In this document: positions 35,906 through 47,871 of the stretch, one piece after another
How positions within the stretch are numbered: position 1 is the stretch's first letter
Layout of the letters: each line of letters opens with the position of its first letter
Source: Clusia tigrina
Lineage: Eukaryota > Arthropoda > Insecta > Diptera > Clusiidae
Assembly (NCBI GenBank): GCA_920105625.2
Contig: OV050030.1
Span: 29,878,516 to 29,942,515 of the forward strand
Direction: 5' to 3'
DNA: 64,000 bases
Position numbers and translations under genes: made by a program
The notes under the pieces: model-generated
The model's input: the letters and a program-made list of their open reading frames with translations, nothing else
Databases searched by the model: none
Told to the model about the DNA's origin: nothing

Positions 35906-36004
35906 TTCTATTGAGATTTAAATGTGTGTAGTACGGGAACGTGTGAAAAGGTCCGCTGCGACTAATCAACAGCAAAACTGCGGCTATTGATGATATTTGG
36001 CAAA

Positions 36005-37415
36005 TTTTTTATACCCTTTACCTTTAAAAAAGGTAAATAGGGAATAGTAACTTTGTGCTTTTGAGAGGGGTTGCAATTTCGAGAAGGAGGCATGGTAGGT
36101 ATGGACATATATATACAGATATGATCAGAATCACTTTCTAAGCAATTTTTATTTTGTCCGTCCATCTGTCCGTCTGTGGCCACTTTTTTTCTACACCGTT
36201 AGAGCTATCTTAATGAAATTTTGCAAAAGTATAGTCTGGACAAAGATACAGAACCAGATTGCTATATGGGCCGATTTGGGCAAAGACCACGCCTACCTCC
36301 CATATAAGGAAGTTTTTTCAGCTTTTTTAAAATGACTATAACTTCGGTCCGATTGATGGAATCGTGACGAAATTTGAAAGTTATGGAGATGTGGGCCCTA
36401 CTAAACACTATGCAAAAAGTGGGCGGTATATATTAACTGCCATGCCCACTAATAACAAATATTAATAACTTCAGATCTGGTGGAGATTTACGGACGAAAT
36501 TTTACGGAAAGGAACATGTGGACATTACAAAGCTATCTGCAACAAATGGGGCTGATGAGAGAAAAGACACGCCCACTTTTGATATAGGGAACTTTCGGGT
36601 CTAAAATTAAAATTAGCCTACCTATGCTCGTATTGATGCCAACGGAATAAAAATTTGCAGAAATATACATGGGGTCCATAATAGTGTGTGTGCAGAATAT
36701 GGAGATCATACTAGAACTGCCACGCCCACAATTTGCCAAAATTCATTACTGTGTTCCCATTAAATATTTATCAACGAAATTTCACAGGAAGGTTGCGGGT
36801 ACTAACATTAAACCCCACACAAAACTGTTATTTCTACAGCCACGCCCACTATTCACATATTATTATAACTTATGATCTATACAATATTTTTGGACGAAAT
36901 TTTATGTTAGTGGTTATATTTACACTACAAAGCCATAGATAGATAGATAGATAGATAGATATATTTAAGGGTGTTATACACTACGACCTGAAAGATCTAT
37001 TTATTTGAAAGATGAGGATAGTCTCATCTATAAATCTTCTGTCAGGTTATTTTCCGACAGGAATTCATATATGTTGGAGGAATGAAGTTGAGGGATCTTG
37101 CTCATATCTAAGATATATTCTCCAAAACACCTGTGTCTTTTGTGTGCCAATGGTCCGCAGTCTGTGATCAGGTGCAGTGAGGTTTCGTCACTTTCTCCAC
37201 AGAATCGACAGATGGCATCTGAAGATATTACAAAGCTATGCAAAGAAATGGGGTCGATATAATCATTTCAAGGTACCCTACCAAAAATTACCGTTAGTAT
37301 GCTCCTAATGATGATTTATGAAGAAAACATCCCCATTGTTGAACCCGCACGCACAAGGAAAGGTAAAGGGTGTTTCGTAGTCGGTCTAACCCGACTTCAG
37401 ACTTCCTTACTCGTT
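36005..37415 (+). repeat. Dispersed non-coding repeat D, copy 2
   Basis: Best preserved copy: TTATACCCTTTACCTTTAAA start, GTCCGTCCATCTGTCCGTCT tract, and end TAACCCGACTTCAGACTTCC. It is interrupted by a 293-bp LINE tail (36,937-37,229). There is no conserved coding frame. Confidence 0.82.
36937..37229 (-). mobile_element. 5'-truncated LINE 3' end inserted in repeat D
   Basis: The - strand reads the C-terminal knuckle of a LINE ORF2 (CRFCGESDETSLHLITDC, then FGEYILDMSKIPQLH, ending NNLTEDL). A short 3' UTR follows, with a TATC/ATAG tetranucleotide tail at 36,937-36,960. It is flanked by ACAAAGCCAT and ACAAAGCTAT, a near-perfect 10-bp duplication of repeat D sequence. A second tail of the same family is at 48,339-48,548. 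Confidence 0.88.
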
Positions 37416-38124
37416 TTATATTGATTTTAATTCCAATTTTTGTTTTAAATATTCAATAAATTTAATTGTTTTATTTTTTCTTATAATTTTTGAATAGTCT
37501 GGAAACTGGAAGGGGCCTGAAAATTAAGTTTTCATTAGAGTAACATAGTTTTACTCTCCGGTCAGTTGAGAAGAGCTGTCCCTTAATGATCCAAAAGATG
37601 TTAAAGGGATTACTCCCCTCCAATGACATGCCTATGTAAAAAGGAGGCTAAAGGGACTCCCAAAGGGTGTTAAACAGAGAATATAGAGAAAAGAAACTTA
37701 AACGTCAAACGGCAAAGCAGCGAAATAAAGCAGACGGACGTTGTTCAAGAATCCACTCAAAATCGTGGTGTGTCCGCTATGGACGCTGGCAGCGGAAAAG
37801 ATTTTCTTTTCTCTGTATTCTCTGGTATTAAAGGGAGCTCTCTCTTACAAAACAGTCTTTAAGCTTTTCGCTCTGACCTCCCCTCCAGTGACATGCCTAT
37901 GTAAAAAGGAGGCCAAAAGGAGTGAGTACTCCAGGGAGCAATGAAACCTCCCCTTGGAGACTACGGGGAGTACTCCGAGGATAATTTTCACATATCGTTA
38001 CTTAAGACTCTATAATTGATACTTTTATATTTTGTACACTAGTAAAATAGACGAGACCTAGTAATCTGTGAGAGAAGACATCCTTGTGCAATCCTAAGTA
38101 GTCACAACTACAAAATTAAAGACA
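37416..38124. other. 5' flank of CRAL-TRIO gene 1
   Basis: It contains MITE E (listed separately) between two near-identical 40-bp direct repeats (about 37,612-37,651 and 37,879-37,918; TGACATGCCTATGTAAAAAG). The upstream region of the next gene has no clear TATA box. Confidence 0.5.
37676..37823 (+). mobile_element. MITE E, single copy
   Basis: A 148-bp element with 21-bp inverted ends AGAGAATATAGAGAAAAGAAA and its complement (one mismatch). The internal sequence is shared with the 22.9-23.6 kb cluster. Confidence 0.85.
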
Positions 38125-39219
38125 ATGTCTCAAGTACGGACCATAAATGACCAATTGCAAAAAATTGCCATCGAAGAACTGCATGAAGTTCCCGAACATA
38201 TACCAGCAAATCTTGAGGCACTGAAAACGTGGATTAAGCAGCAGCCACATTTGCGGGCCCGGACCGATGATCAATTTCTGTTATCGTTTCTGCGCGGCTG
38301 CAAACATAGTCTCCAGAACGCCAAATCAAAACTTGACATGTATTACATGATGCGTACAAAGTTCCCGCATATTTTTCGTTGTACTGATGTGGACCGGCCA
38401 AAATTTCGTAAAGTTCATCGTTTGGGGTATGTGAGAATCTAATCGAAGGAATACTTTTCAAAGAATTGTGAACAATTTAAATTTTTTATCAATAGATATG
38501 CATGGAGTATATTACCCATGCCTCTTTTTGGAGATGGTCCACGTATTTGCTTTAGTCGTTGTGGTTTACATCCCTGCGATGAATACTCTGCAGAAGACAT
38601 CTTGATCGTTATATTTGCCATATACGATATTCTGTTGATGGAAGATGATCAACTTCTGGTTAACGGTATAGTCTTCCTCTTTGACTTAGAAAAACTGACG
38701 GCATCGCACTTATTCCAATTGACACCGTTCATTTTGAAAAAAATTGCCGTTTATGGTGAACAGGGCACTCCATTTCGTATTAAAGGTTTATTTTTCTTTA
38801 ATGCTCAACTGGGGTTTGATCGTGTCTTTAATATATTTAAACCGATGTTGTCTGCAAAGTTACAAAAGCGAGTGAGTGGAGAGGGGCATTTGAACAAAAT
38901 TATTTTGTATCTTTTGTATTTTAATTATTTATTTTCAACATTATTATTTTGATATCAACAGCTTTGGGCGTATGGGAACAAAATGGATTCTATGTATAAG
39001 AAGATTCCAAAGCAATATTGGCCCAAGGAATACGGTGGAGAGAATGGCTCTATTGAGGAGATTCTAATACACTGGGACAAGAAAATTGATGAGTACCGTG
39101 ATTATTTCAAAAATGAAATCAATTATGGGTCTGATGAGGAACTGCGCTGCGGAGAGCCAATCGATTTTAATAATGATTTTGGATTGGAAGGTTCCTTTCG
39201 GAAACTGAATGTGGACTAG
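38125..39219 (+). CDS. CRAL-TRIO domain lipid-binding protein, gene 1
   Basis: Cytosolic carrier of the retinaldehyde/alpha-tocopherol transfer protein family, which binds hydrophobic ligands such as retinoids, tocopherol or phosphoinositides. Exons 38,125-38,426, 38,496-38,871 and 38,962-39,219, with introns of 69 and 90 bp in GT-AG form, give 311 aa, the normal length. The N-terminal CRAL_TRIO_N helices are seen in TDDQFLLSFLRGCKHSLQNAK. The lipid-binding domain starts at GYAWSILPMPLFGDGPRI and includes TPFRIKGLFFFNAQLGFDRVF and FKPMLSAKLQKRL. The C-terminal signature is KIPKQYWPKEYGGENGSIEE. The start follows the sequence AAAGACA, as in the paralogue. No defects seen. The ligand is unknown. 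Confidence 0.93.
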
Positions 39220-39430
39220 TTTGAATTCTTTCGAATTGTATGTGTTTATTTAAAGATAAGAGAGAATATTCTATAATAAAATGATTAAATGTTTTCAATG
39301 AAATATATTCATTCATTAAAATTATATTTTTATTAAGATTGTAAAAATTTGGATGGTATGAGAAAGTCCCTAAAAAAATCAAGATACTATTCAGTCAGCA
39401 ATTAAAACTGTTTAAAACAGAACGTAGAAT

Positions 39431-42400
39431 CAATGAAAACTGATGTTATAGCGAAATGCGTCGTGTTAATACAAGACTAGTACTAGATAGGAAGCTTACC
39501 TGAAAACCCAATATTGAAGAAAGAGTTAGGAAGGCCAATATTGCTTTGTACACGTGTAAAAAAGCGGTCGGAATCAGGTGGGGACTAACCCCACGAATTA
39601 TGCACTGGCTGTACATTTTGTCGCAACACGCATATCTCAGGGGTAAATCTACGGAAACAGCTTTACATGAGGTAATTCGATCAGTAGAAAAGACAATCCA
39701 CCATAAGCAGTACACGTTGGCGGCCTTTCTGGACATAAAAGGGGCTTTTAACAACGTTACTAACATAGCAATTCTGGACTCTCTCACCAGGATAGGGGTT
39801 GAGGAAGTTCTTAGGGAGTGGATAGTTACAATGCTTAGGACTAGGGTCATTCAGTCTGAGCTGGGTAATACGGTTCTCGTCAAACACGTCAGTAGAGGAA
39901 CACCACAAGGTGGGGTGATTTCACCCCTATTGTGGCTATTGGTAATTGATAACATCCTCGGCATACTAGATTCAATGGGGGTCAAGACGGTAGCATACGC
40001 GGACGATGTAGTGATAGCTGTATCAGGCATGTTCCCCTGTGTAATAAGTGCTATTATGCAAAAGGGGCTGGACAAACTGAAATCTTGGGCCACAGGATGT
40101 GGACTAGGTGTGAATCCAGAAAAGACAGAACTGATACTTTTCACTAACAAGACCAAGATTCCAATCTTTAAGCTTCCGACACTTAACGGACAACAGCTAA
40201 AGCTAGCGGAGAAAGATACTTAGGAGTTATCCTGGACCCCAAGCTAAATTGGAGAACCAATATAGAGTTACGGGTCAGGAAAGCCCACGTAGCTTTCTAC
40301 GCATGCAAGGAAATGTTTGTGAAAAAATGGGGACTACGCCCCCATATCACTCACTGGATGTACGAAGCAATCGTGTGTCCAATACTAACTTACGGTTCAA
40401 TAGTCTGGTGGCCAGCTCTAGATAAGGGCTATAACGTTCAGAGACTTAGTAGAGTTCAAAGAACAGCTGCCGCTGGCATAGTAGGGAGCCTGAGAACATG
40501 TCCAGCGGAGGCACTCAACGTATTGCTACACATCCTCCCTATCGACCTGTACATTAAGAACGTATCCTGCAACAGTGCGCTAAGGTTAAAAGCTACAAAC
40601 TGCTACAGAGGGAATTAACACAAATGACGACAGATTACATAGTACCACAACTGGACTTCAAAAAGGACTGCAAGGTTAGATTTCCCTCAAGAAAATTGTG
40701 GTCGAAAAGGAAACTCCAAATGGAGTCTTTTCTCCGCACGCTAACATTAACTACTGTACACGCCTTCCCGATACAGCTACAGTTTTTCAGGCGGAAGTAC
40801 TCGCGATCAGAGAGGCATGTCGACAGATCACCCACCACATTAGAGAAGGGCAGAGGAGCACGGTTGCTATTTTTGTGGACAGCCAGGCTGCCATAAAAGC
40901 CCTACAATCAAACACCATCAACTCCAAACTGGTCAGACAGTGCAGGGAGGAACTTAGGGCGCTAGGTCACCATGCTGACATCACAATCATCTGGGTCCCC
41001 GGACACAGGAATATAGATGGAAATGAGAAGGCTGATGAATTGGCGCGCAGAGGAGCCTCTCTCGACTTAACCCATGTGGAACTAGTACCTGTTTCCATGG
41101 GTGCGATTAAGAGGGGCATCTACATGCACTGCCTTACCTTAGCGGGCAATAGATGGAGGACGCTTACAACATGTAATACATCCCGGGCGACCTGGCCAGT
41201 CTTTAACACAGCGAGATCTAGGGATCTCATAAACAGGGAGCGCATGGACACCAGCCGCCTCACGGCGGCCTTTACGGGTCACTGGCCCGTGGGTACTCAT
41301 GCAGAGAAATTACAGAGACCGTACAATACCCATTGTAGAAGTTGTGGAAATTCAGAAGAGAAGGAAACCTTAATCCATTTTCTTTGCGAATGCCCGGCTC
41401 TGGCGGCCGAAAGGAATAGAACACTAGGAAACTACTTCCTAGCGAGTTTATCCGATCTCTCGGGTGTAAAACCGAAAGATCTTTTAAGATACCTAAACTC
41501 CACAAAGTGGATTTAGTGCACAATCCATCGTTTTCTCCGGCGTTAGGAGAGGTTGTGGTATCAAAACGTCGCTAAGGCGATAATTGTGATCCATGTGAGG
41601 ACCGACTTGGATCAGCCACTGAAACCAACCAAACCAACCAACCAACATTTCTGTGGTCAGACCTATATTGCTATACGGAATACTGGTATGGTGGCCATCC
41701 ACTCAGAAACAACGCTATCTGAAGCTCTGAGCAAGGTCCAAAGAACGGCTTTTCTGTGCATTTCTGGTGCTTTAAGGACCACCGCAACTAAAGCATTAGA
41801 AGTGATACTCAACCTACCTACATTAGATCTGGTAGGGAAACAAGTGGCCGCCGCATCAGCACTAAGGCGTTATGGCATGATCGGCAGATTGGTCACTCGA
41901 CTATCGTGCATACCTGGAGTAGTTTTATCCAACACATTGACCACTCTATATATAATCTCAACTTTGAGAAGCACTTCCAGACACATATTCCGTCTAGAAG
42001 AGAGTGGTAAACACTCATGCCATGGAGAAGGGGGGCACTGAATTTCTACACCGACGGATCCAAACTTGACGATAGAGTCGACTTTGGAGTTTTCTCAAAA
42101 GAACTGGAACTGGATCTTTCGTTCCGTCTCCCCGACCACTGCAGTGTTTATCAAGCAGAGGTCCTAGCCATAAAGGAGGTAGCAGTCTACTTAAGTAGAC
42201 TCGCCGTAACAAAGACCATTATAAATATCTACTCGGATAGCCAGGCGGCCATCAAGTCAATGAACTCGGTGGCACTAAAATCAAACGTTGCTCAGGACTG
42301 CCGGGCAGCCCTAAATGACACCAGCACCGTTTTCAGGGTACGCCTGATATGGGTTCCGGGGCATAGGGATATTAAGGGAAACTGTAGGACTGATGAGTTA

Positions 42401-42945
42401 GCCCGACGGGGCACCAACCTTCCTTTATGCTCGGACAGATGCGAGGTTGGAATACCAATTGTCACCTGTGTCAACTGATGCTGAAGGATAGGGTCGTGTC
42501 AATGGGTCTTGGGCACACGAGGGACTTCCTTAACGACTAGGCTAATGTGGCCGGGGCTTAATAGGAGGATAACTAGAGACTAGAGCCCTGTCGAGAGAAG
42601 ATATCTCAAAGGTCGTGGCTTGTATAACTGGTCATTGGCTATTCGGCAGGCATGCTCTCATGAATACTACAGAAGCTGTGGGGATGAGGAGGAGGAGGAG
42701 ACTATGGAATATCTCTTATGGCTAGAAGCAGAGTGGGCTCTTTAGGCAAACACGCTTCTAATTCTCTTACATAAGTGTCTGGCGCGAAGGTCAAACAAAT
42801 TCTACGCTTTATTAGGGCTTCGAAATGGTTTGACGAGTAAATCAGAGGTGCGTTGTTACGCGGTGGTATCACAATGGACCCATGGTGGTCTGAGTGAGTT
42901 GGTCTGTAGACCGGCTACCACGATAGCCTAACCTATCACAAGAAG
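39431..42945 (+). pseudogene. LOA-type LINE remnant X, split by LINE Y
   Basis: A left piece (39,431-39,612) reads the thumb region after the RT (LDRKLT, NIEERVRKANIALYTCKKAV, GIRWGLTPRIMHWLY). The protein continues only after the inserted copy Y, at about 41,655 (VRPILLYGILVWWPST), then KVQRTAFLCISGALRTTATK. An RNase H domain follows (FYTDGSKLDD, YQAEVLAIKE, YSDSQAAIKS, IWVPGHRDIKG, TDELARRG; 42,043-42,420), then a decayed Cys knuckle (RSCGDEEEEETMEYLL) and a 3' UTR to about 42,945. Frameshifts and stops are numerous. RNase H plus this sequence style suggests the LOA group. Confidence 0.8.
39613..41650 (+). pseudogene. LOA-type LINE copy Y, 5'-truncated, inserted in LINE X
   Basis: The copy begins inside the RT (HAYLRGKSTETALHEVI), followed by FLDIKGAFNNV, RGTPQGGVISPLLW and the catalytic YADDVVIA. 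There is a frameshift near 40,205 (then RYLGVILDPKLNWR), another near 40,620, and a loss of the first RNase H motif (TDGS), after which FQAEVLAIREA, FVDSQAAIKA, IWVPGHRNIDG and EKADELARRG are intact. The C-terminal knuckle is CRSCGNSEEKETLIHFLC, the stop is at 41,514-41,516, and the 3' UTR ends in CCAA repeats (about 41,625-41,650). It is better preserved than X but dead. Confidence 0.85.
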
Positions 42946-43485
42946 GCGTGATGCTGGACAAAAATATATATACTTTTTTTTATCTTTAATGCTTCCATGT
43001 AGATTAATCCTTCCATTAATGAAATCATATTTGAAGACTTGGTAATGATTGTTTCAGGAACAATTCAAAGTTTATTCAAAGTGGCTTCTATTGTACGGAG
43101 CGAGGCAGATTCTTACATTGGCTATTAACATTATTATAAGAGTAATACAAATACAATCTGTATCTTATGAAAAGAAAGCCTCCACAAACTTTCTAGAGTT
43201 AACGAGTTGTCGTTACATCTTAACGCCGATACTGGCTTATGATTAGGATTGGACTCGATAGATTAGGAAATGGTTTTTTTAAATTGTCGACACACAAATA
43301 CTCGTACATCCCTAAATACGAATTCATCTGGTACATGATATTTTTCATTAAAGGTTTACATCAGATCATTGTCTTCTATTCCGACTGTACCAATGAAGCG
43401 TTACCATGTGAGGAAGAAAATTATATTGTCACTTTGTCACAGCAACATTACTATAAAAGAGGCTGAAACAAGGAAAACGCCCTCG
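42946..43485. other. Intergenic stretch, nothing recognised
   Basis: No gene or repeat recognised between the LINE 3' end and mariner copy M4. Confidence 0.45.
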
Positions 43486-44209
43486 GTTTGGCCAAAAAAT
43501 TACGCACAAGCATCGATGTGTGAGCTGGTGCGTTATCATGGTGCAAAATCCATGTTTGGTTTTTCCACAATTCTGGGCGTTTCTGACGAATTGCTTCTCG
43601 CAAACGGCGCATAACTTCAAGGTAGTATTCCTTGTTGACCGTACGACCTTGTGGCAAGAATTCATGATGCACCACGCCATTGCAATCAAAGAAAACTGTC
43701 AGCAAAACCTTTACGTTCGACCGAACTTGACGTGCTTTTTTCGGTCTTGGCTCATCTGGACGTTTCCATTGGGATGATTGGGCTTTGGTTTCAATGTCAT
43801 TGCCACCCATGATTCGTCACCAGTTATGATCTTTTTGAGGCGACGTTGTTTTTGCTCCAAATTTAGCAATTTTGGAACAATCTTCGCTGCCGCACGTTTC
43901 ATGCCTAACACATCCGTAAAAATTGCTTGGCATGAGCCGAACGATAGGCCAACATCATCAGCAACCTCTCTGATAGTGATTCGACGATTATCCAAAATCA
44001 TTTTCTTCACTGCGTCAATGTTTTCATCGGTTGTTGACGTGCTCGGGCGACCAGGACGAGCATCGTCATTGACATCTTCTCGGTCTTCCTTAAACCGGTT
44101 ATACCACAATTGAACTTGTGTTCTGCTCATAGTAGACTCGCCAAAGGCCACAATCAACATTTCAAATGTCCTTGCGCATTTAATTTCATTTTTTACACAA
44201 AACTGAATA
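43486..44209 (-). pseudogene. Mariner copy M4, both ends truncated
   Basis: The same family as M1 and M3. The - strand reads IQFCVKNEIKCARTFEM, RPSTSTTDENIDAVKK and then AAAKIVPKLLNLEQKQRR. It therefore keeps the 11 bp lost from M1 and M3. It has its own 54-bp-scale loss after QKQRR (direct join to LKKIITGDESWV), a frameshift there, and continues ETKAQSSQWKRPDEP to HHDNAPAHTSMLVRNFLAK. The third catalytic Asp region and both TIRs are missing. Confidence 0.92.
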
Positions 44210-45012
44210 CACCATTCCAGAGAAGTTTGGGGTTTCCACTCGCTGTGCTGCAAAGCACTAATCAGTATTAATCATTGTTAATGTGAAACTAGAACGTAAG
44301 TCCCATTACCCTGTTACTTTTACAAAATAAAACTAGGTTGTTGAAGTCCTACGATATCTAATATTAATAATTCTGTATACGACCTCTGACAATCCCGCGA
44401 GCTTGCCCCAACGAAAAGAGTCTTTACACCTCTCAATCAGACCAGTGCGGTACTCTAGAAATTCATCAAGATAAATTTTATCACCTATTTGTGATTTTAT
44501 GATTATATTGAAAGTGGTGACCAACCAATCAAGAAAACTGGCGCTTGACCCAACTTGAACCCTCCTCCATTCTGTGGAGCACGCAAATTGCACTTTGAAC
44601 AGTTTGCATTTAATTATATCGTACCAAAATGAATCGACTGTGGTCTAAATAAGTAGGTGGGACTTGCATTAAAACATTTAGTTCCAAATTCTTAAATAGA
44701 TTTCCTTCATTACTTGTGAACCAAAGGTAGAGAAACCTCAGCGTTAGGTCAATATAAATAACAGATCACTAGTTACAGAAACTATTTCAAGAATCAATCT
44801 ACACGGTGCATTACAAACTAAACAGATTTTGAAAAAATAGGTATTGCTACTGAGGCCTATTTTATTGGCCTATTACATCTGTTATAAATGTAGATCCCTC
44901 ATTGATGTACTGTCAAAATTTCATGCCATTTGGATATTAGTCTATTAAGAAGCGGAGTTGTAGGGTCTGAAGTGACAGTGTATTTGAGTACTCGGTACAA
45001 AGATAAATAAAG
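44210..45012. other. Unassigned stretch
   Basis: An 86-codon - strand frame (44,593-44,333) has no recognised features. Otherwise nothing seen. Confidence 0.35.
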
Positions 45013-45960
45013 AGCTCATATTAAGTTTTGTTTTAAACGCGGTAAATCTTTTACCGAAACTTTTCAATTGATGAACCAAGTTTATGGTGGTGATTGTTTA
45101 TCCCGTGGCAGAGTTCTTGAGTGGTACACACGGTTTAAAAATGGTCGTTAGGACATAAATGAGGAGCAAGATGCTGGCCAACCGAAATCCGTGATCACCG
45201 CAGACTCCATCAAAACCGTGAGTGAGTTCATCAAAGATCAGCCTAAAATCTCCATTGAAACTCATGGAGTTGTCATTGAGCATCTCAAAAACATTAATTT
45301 ATCGTTTTTGGACCGAACATTTGGGGTACCGAAAAATGTTTGCACGGTTTGTTCCTCACAAGTTGACTGACGACCAAAAATTCTCCAGAATTCAACAGTC
45401 GAAGGACATCATCAAGGAGGACAAGAAGGAATTCCATTGTGACTGGTGATGAAAAGTGGTGTTGTCAAGAAATTGAGGAAGAGGAAACAGTGGAACACTC
45501 TCTGTGTGGCTCTATACCGAAAAAGGTTCTCCACTCTTGGATTCGCTTTTCTTGACAGCATTGAGGAGGTTTCCCGGATGAAGCTAATGATAGTGGCTAC
45601 TGTTATCAAATCCACTGGAGTGTTTAAGGAAGTTCCGGAGGTGTAGAGGAAAAGTTCTAGTAGCCACAATGGGTCTTGAACAGGCATAAGTGAGTCTTAG
45701 GACAGCCATCTAATCTGACCTAACTGTCAACCACGCCCCATGTTTGCCTGATTTGGCATTTTGCGGCTTTTACATATTCCGAAAAATGCATTTGTCTATG
45801 AAAGGGAAACGTTTTGTAGACGTAGAAGCTATTCAAAAGGCTTGTACCGACATCGTGAAGGACATTCCAGCCAACGATATAAACACTCATTCGACATTCT
45901 TTCAGACCATTCAGCAATCGCTGTATTGAGTCGGAAGGAAACTATTTGGGAGAAACTAAA
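45013..45960 (+). pseudogene. Strongly decayed mariner-like transposase, copy M5
   Basis: Readable pieces in order across several frameshifts: IKFCFKRGKSFTETFQLMNQ, CLSRGRVLEWYTRFKNGR, KSVITADSIKTVSEFIKDQ, then after a disordered middle, LPDLAFCGFYIFRKMHL, MKGKRFVDVEAIQKACTDI and VKDIPAND. The third catalytic position reads Gly where Asp is expected (FCG for CD). No ends can be defined. An older family than M1, M3 and M4. Confidence 0.72.
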
Positions 45961-47150
45961 TCGGTTTCGGCAAATACATTTTTTATTGTTCTCATTTTCA
46001 AAAGTCCTGTTGACTTTGGAATGGACCTTGTACTACTTAACTATTCTGTATTAAAGCGAACATGGTTAAACATCATTGTATTGGAAACTAACCCCTTTCA
46101 ATCCTTGATCTGTATACCTACAAGTCATATAATTAAATTCCGAAACTCTACTAGGATTAAATAGCTTCGGATATATCCTCATTGCTTGAGCAATTGTCGA
46201 GTGCTTGTAATTTTTTAAATTTTATTAATTAAATAACAGTCAATAAATATTCTACACCATTATTTAATATGACACAAGATATTAAAATTCATTACCATCT
46301 GCGAATTTTGAGAAACTAGTCTTTCTTCTATATCTTTTTATTTGTTGCTTCATCATATCTCACAAGTACAATTAATTTTAGCACGAAAAATATGCCTTCA
46401 ATCAGTGAATTTCACAGACATTTCAATTCATGGTCACAATCCAAGTCAACAGCAGATGCGAGTACCTATTCCAGCTTCTAGTGTAAACTATGTTTTCCAC
46501 ATTAAATTCATACAATAATGAACGAATTATGAATATAGTTGTGATATTTCCGTTTCTCTCTCATCATTAAAAGTTATAAAGAAATATTAAATTTTCGTAA
46601 GTCTAAGATTCTACACGGAGATCTCTTTTGTGGACTGTGGACCTAAGATTGAAGTCGGGAGGCTGTGACCCGAAACCGGAGATGTAATGGCTGGAGACAA
46701 TGACCATATTAAAGCTTGTTTACGGAAGAATAATAAATTTATTTTATATAATAAACACCTACAAATAAGCTGATGTTGGATGAGACTGACTACATGGTAC
46801 CTTATATCCGGAAGTATGTACCATAGTCTGAGGTTGGACAACAAAATTCGTTTCATAAAATTTGATACCAAAAATGTTTGCTTATACGAGTACATATTTT
46901 AGAATTCTATATGGAAATGGGCGCTGCAGTAGAATTTTACCCTCACATTTAGCATACAATGTTCTACTCCTATTATGAGGCAATGTGATTTTTATTGATA
47001 TATTCTGCATAATCGTACTTTTGGGATTGGCACGGTTTATTCTTCAAATTTATTGTTTACTATAAGAAAATCACTATGATCCAGTAAATAGAATATCATT
47101 GAGACATCTTATATTCAGATTACAATATGTTTTAGTTATCTACGTGGCGG
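45961..47150. other. Intergenic stretch, nothing recognised
   Basis: AT-rich, without coding or repeat signals that can be supported. Confidence 0.45.
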
Positions 47151-47495
47151 TTGCCAACTTTCTATACAGAGTCTTGCCAACTTTCTATACAGAGTCTTGC
47201 CAATTTTCTACACAGAGTCTTGCCAATTTTCTACACAGAGTCTTGCCAATTTTCTACACAGAGTCTTGCCAATTTTCTACACATAGTCTTGCCAGTTTTC
47301 TACACTGAGTCTTGCCAATTTTCTACTCAGAGTCTTGTCACTTTTCTACACAGAGTCTTCTCAGTTTTCTACACAGAGTCTTGTCACTTTTCTACACAGA
47401 GTCTTGCCAATTTTCTACACAGAGTCTTCTCAGTTTTCTACACAGAGTCTTGTCACTTTTCTACACAGAGTCTTGCCAATTTTCTACACAGAGTC
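47151..47495 (+). repeat. 23-bp minisatellite, 15 units
   Basis: Fifteen consecutive 23-bp units of the type TTGCCAATTTTCTACACAGAGTC. The right half alternates three variants (TTGCCAATT, TTCTCAGTT, TTGTCACTT), giving a 69-bp higher-order period. Because 23 is not a multiple of 3, all three forward frames stay open and repeat the same FYTESCQF-like peptide. These frames are a by-product and not evidence of a gene. Confidence 0.95.
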
Positions 47496-47867
47496 TTTAT
47501 TATGGAAAAAAGATATAATATATATAAGACACAAGCAGATAAAAAACACATTGTCCCAAGTGTTATCATTTTATGATCAGGGTAATCTTGGCATAAGTTA
47601 TTTGAGGTCTGTAGAGTGGCCTATGTAGGAGGTGGGTGTTTACTATGTGTTCTAGTATAGGAATAAACAATGGACCTTTAAATAACACGAACATCTTTAG
47701 ATTAAACCTATAACAATATTTCTGGAATAGGTAATGAGAGAAAGAGGCCGTCCGTATTTGCATTCTTTTTTTTATTGATTATCATAACGAAGCATTCATT
47801 TAGTGAACATTTCCTAAAGAATTGATTGAATCCTGAGTATAAAAATGAATCATTTTCTTCTTCTTAT
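47496..47867. other. Short unassigned stretch
   Basis: Nothing recognised between the minisatellite and the piggyBac derivative. Confidence 0.4.
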
Positions 47868-47871
47868 TTAA

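Noticed and set aside
36937..36960. ATAG tetranucleotide run as an independent microsatellite.
   Set aside because: It is best explained as the 3' tail of the LINE fragment 36,937-37,229.
44333..44593. 86-codon - strand frame as a possible gene.
   Set aside because: No recognised features, no promoter or splice signals; it cannot be supported beyond an open frame.
47099..47628. Four overlapping forward frames of 68-141 codons.
   Set aside because: They result from a 23-bp tandem repeat lacking stops and have no start context or splice support.
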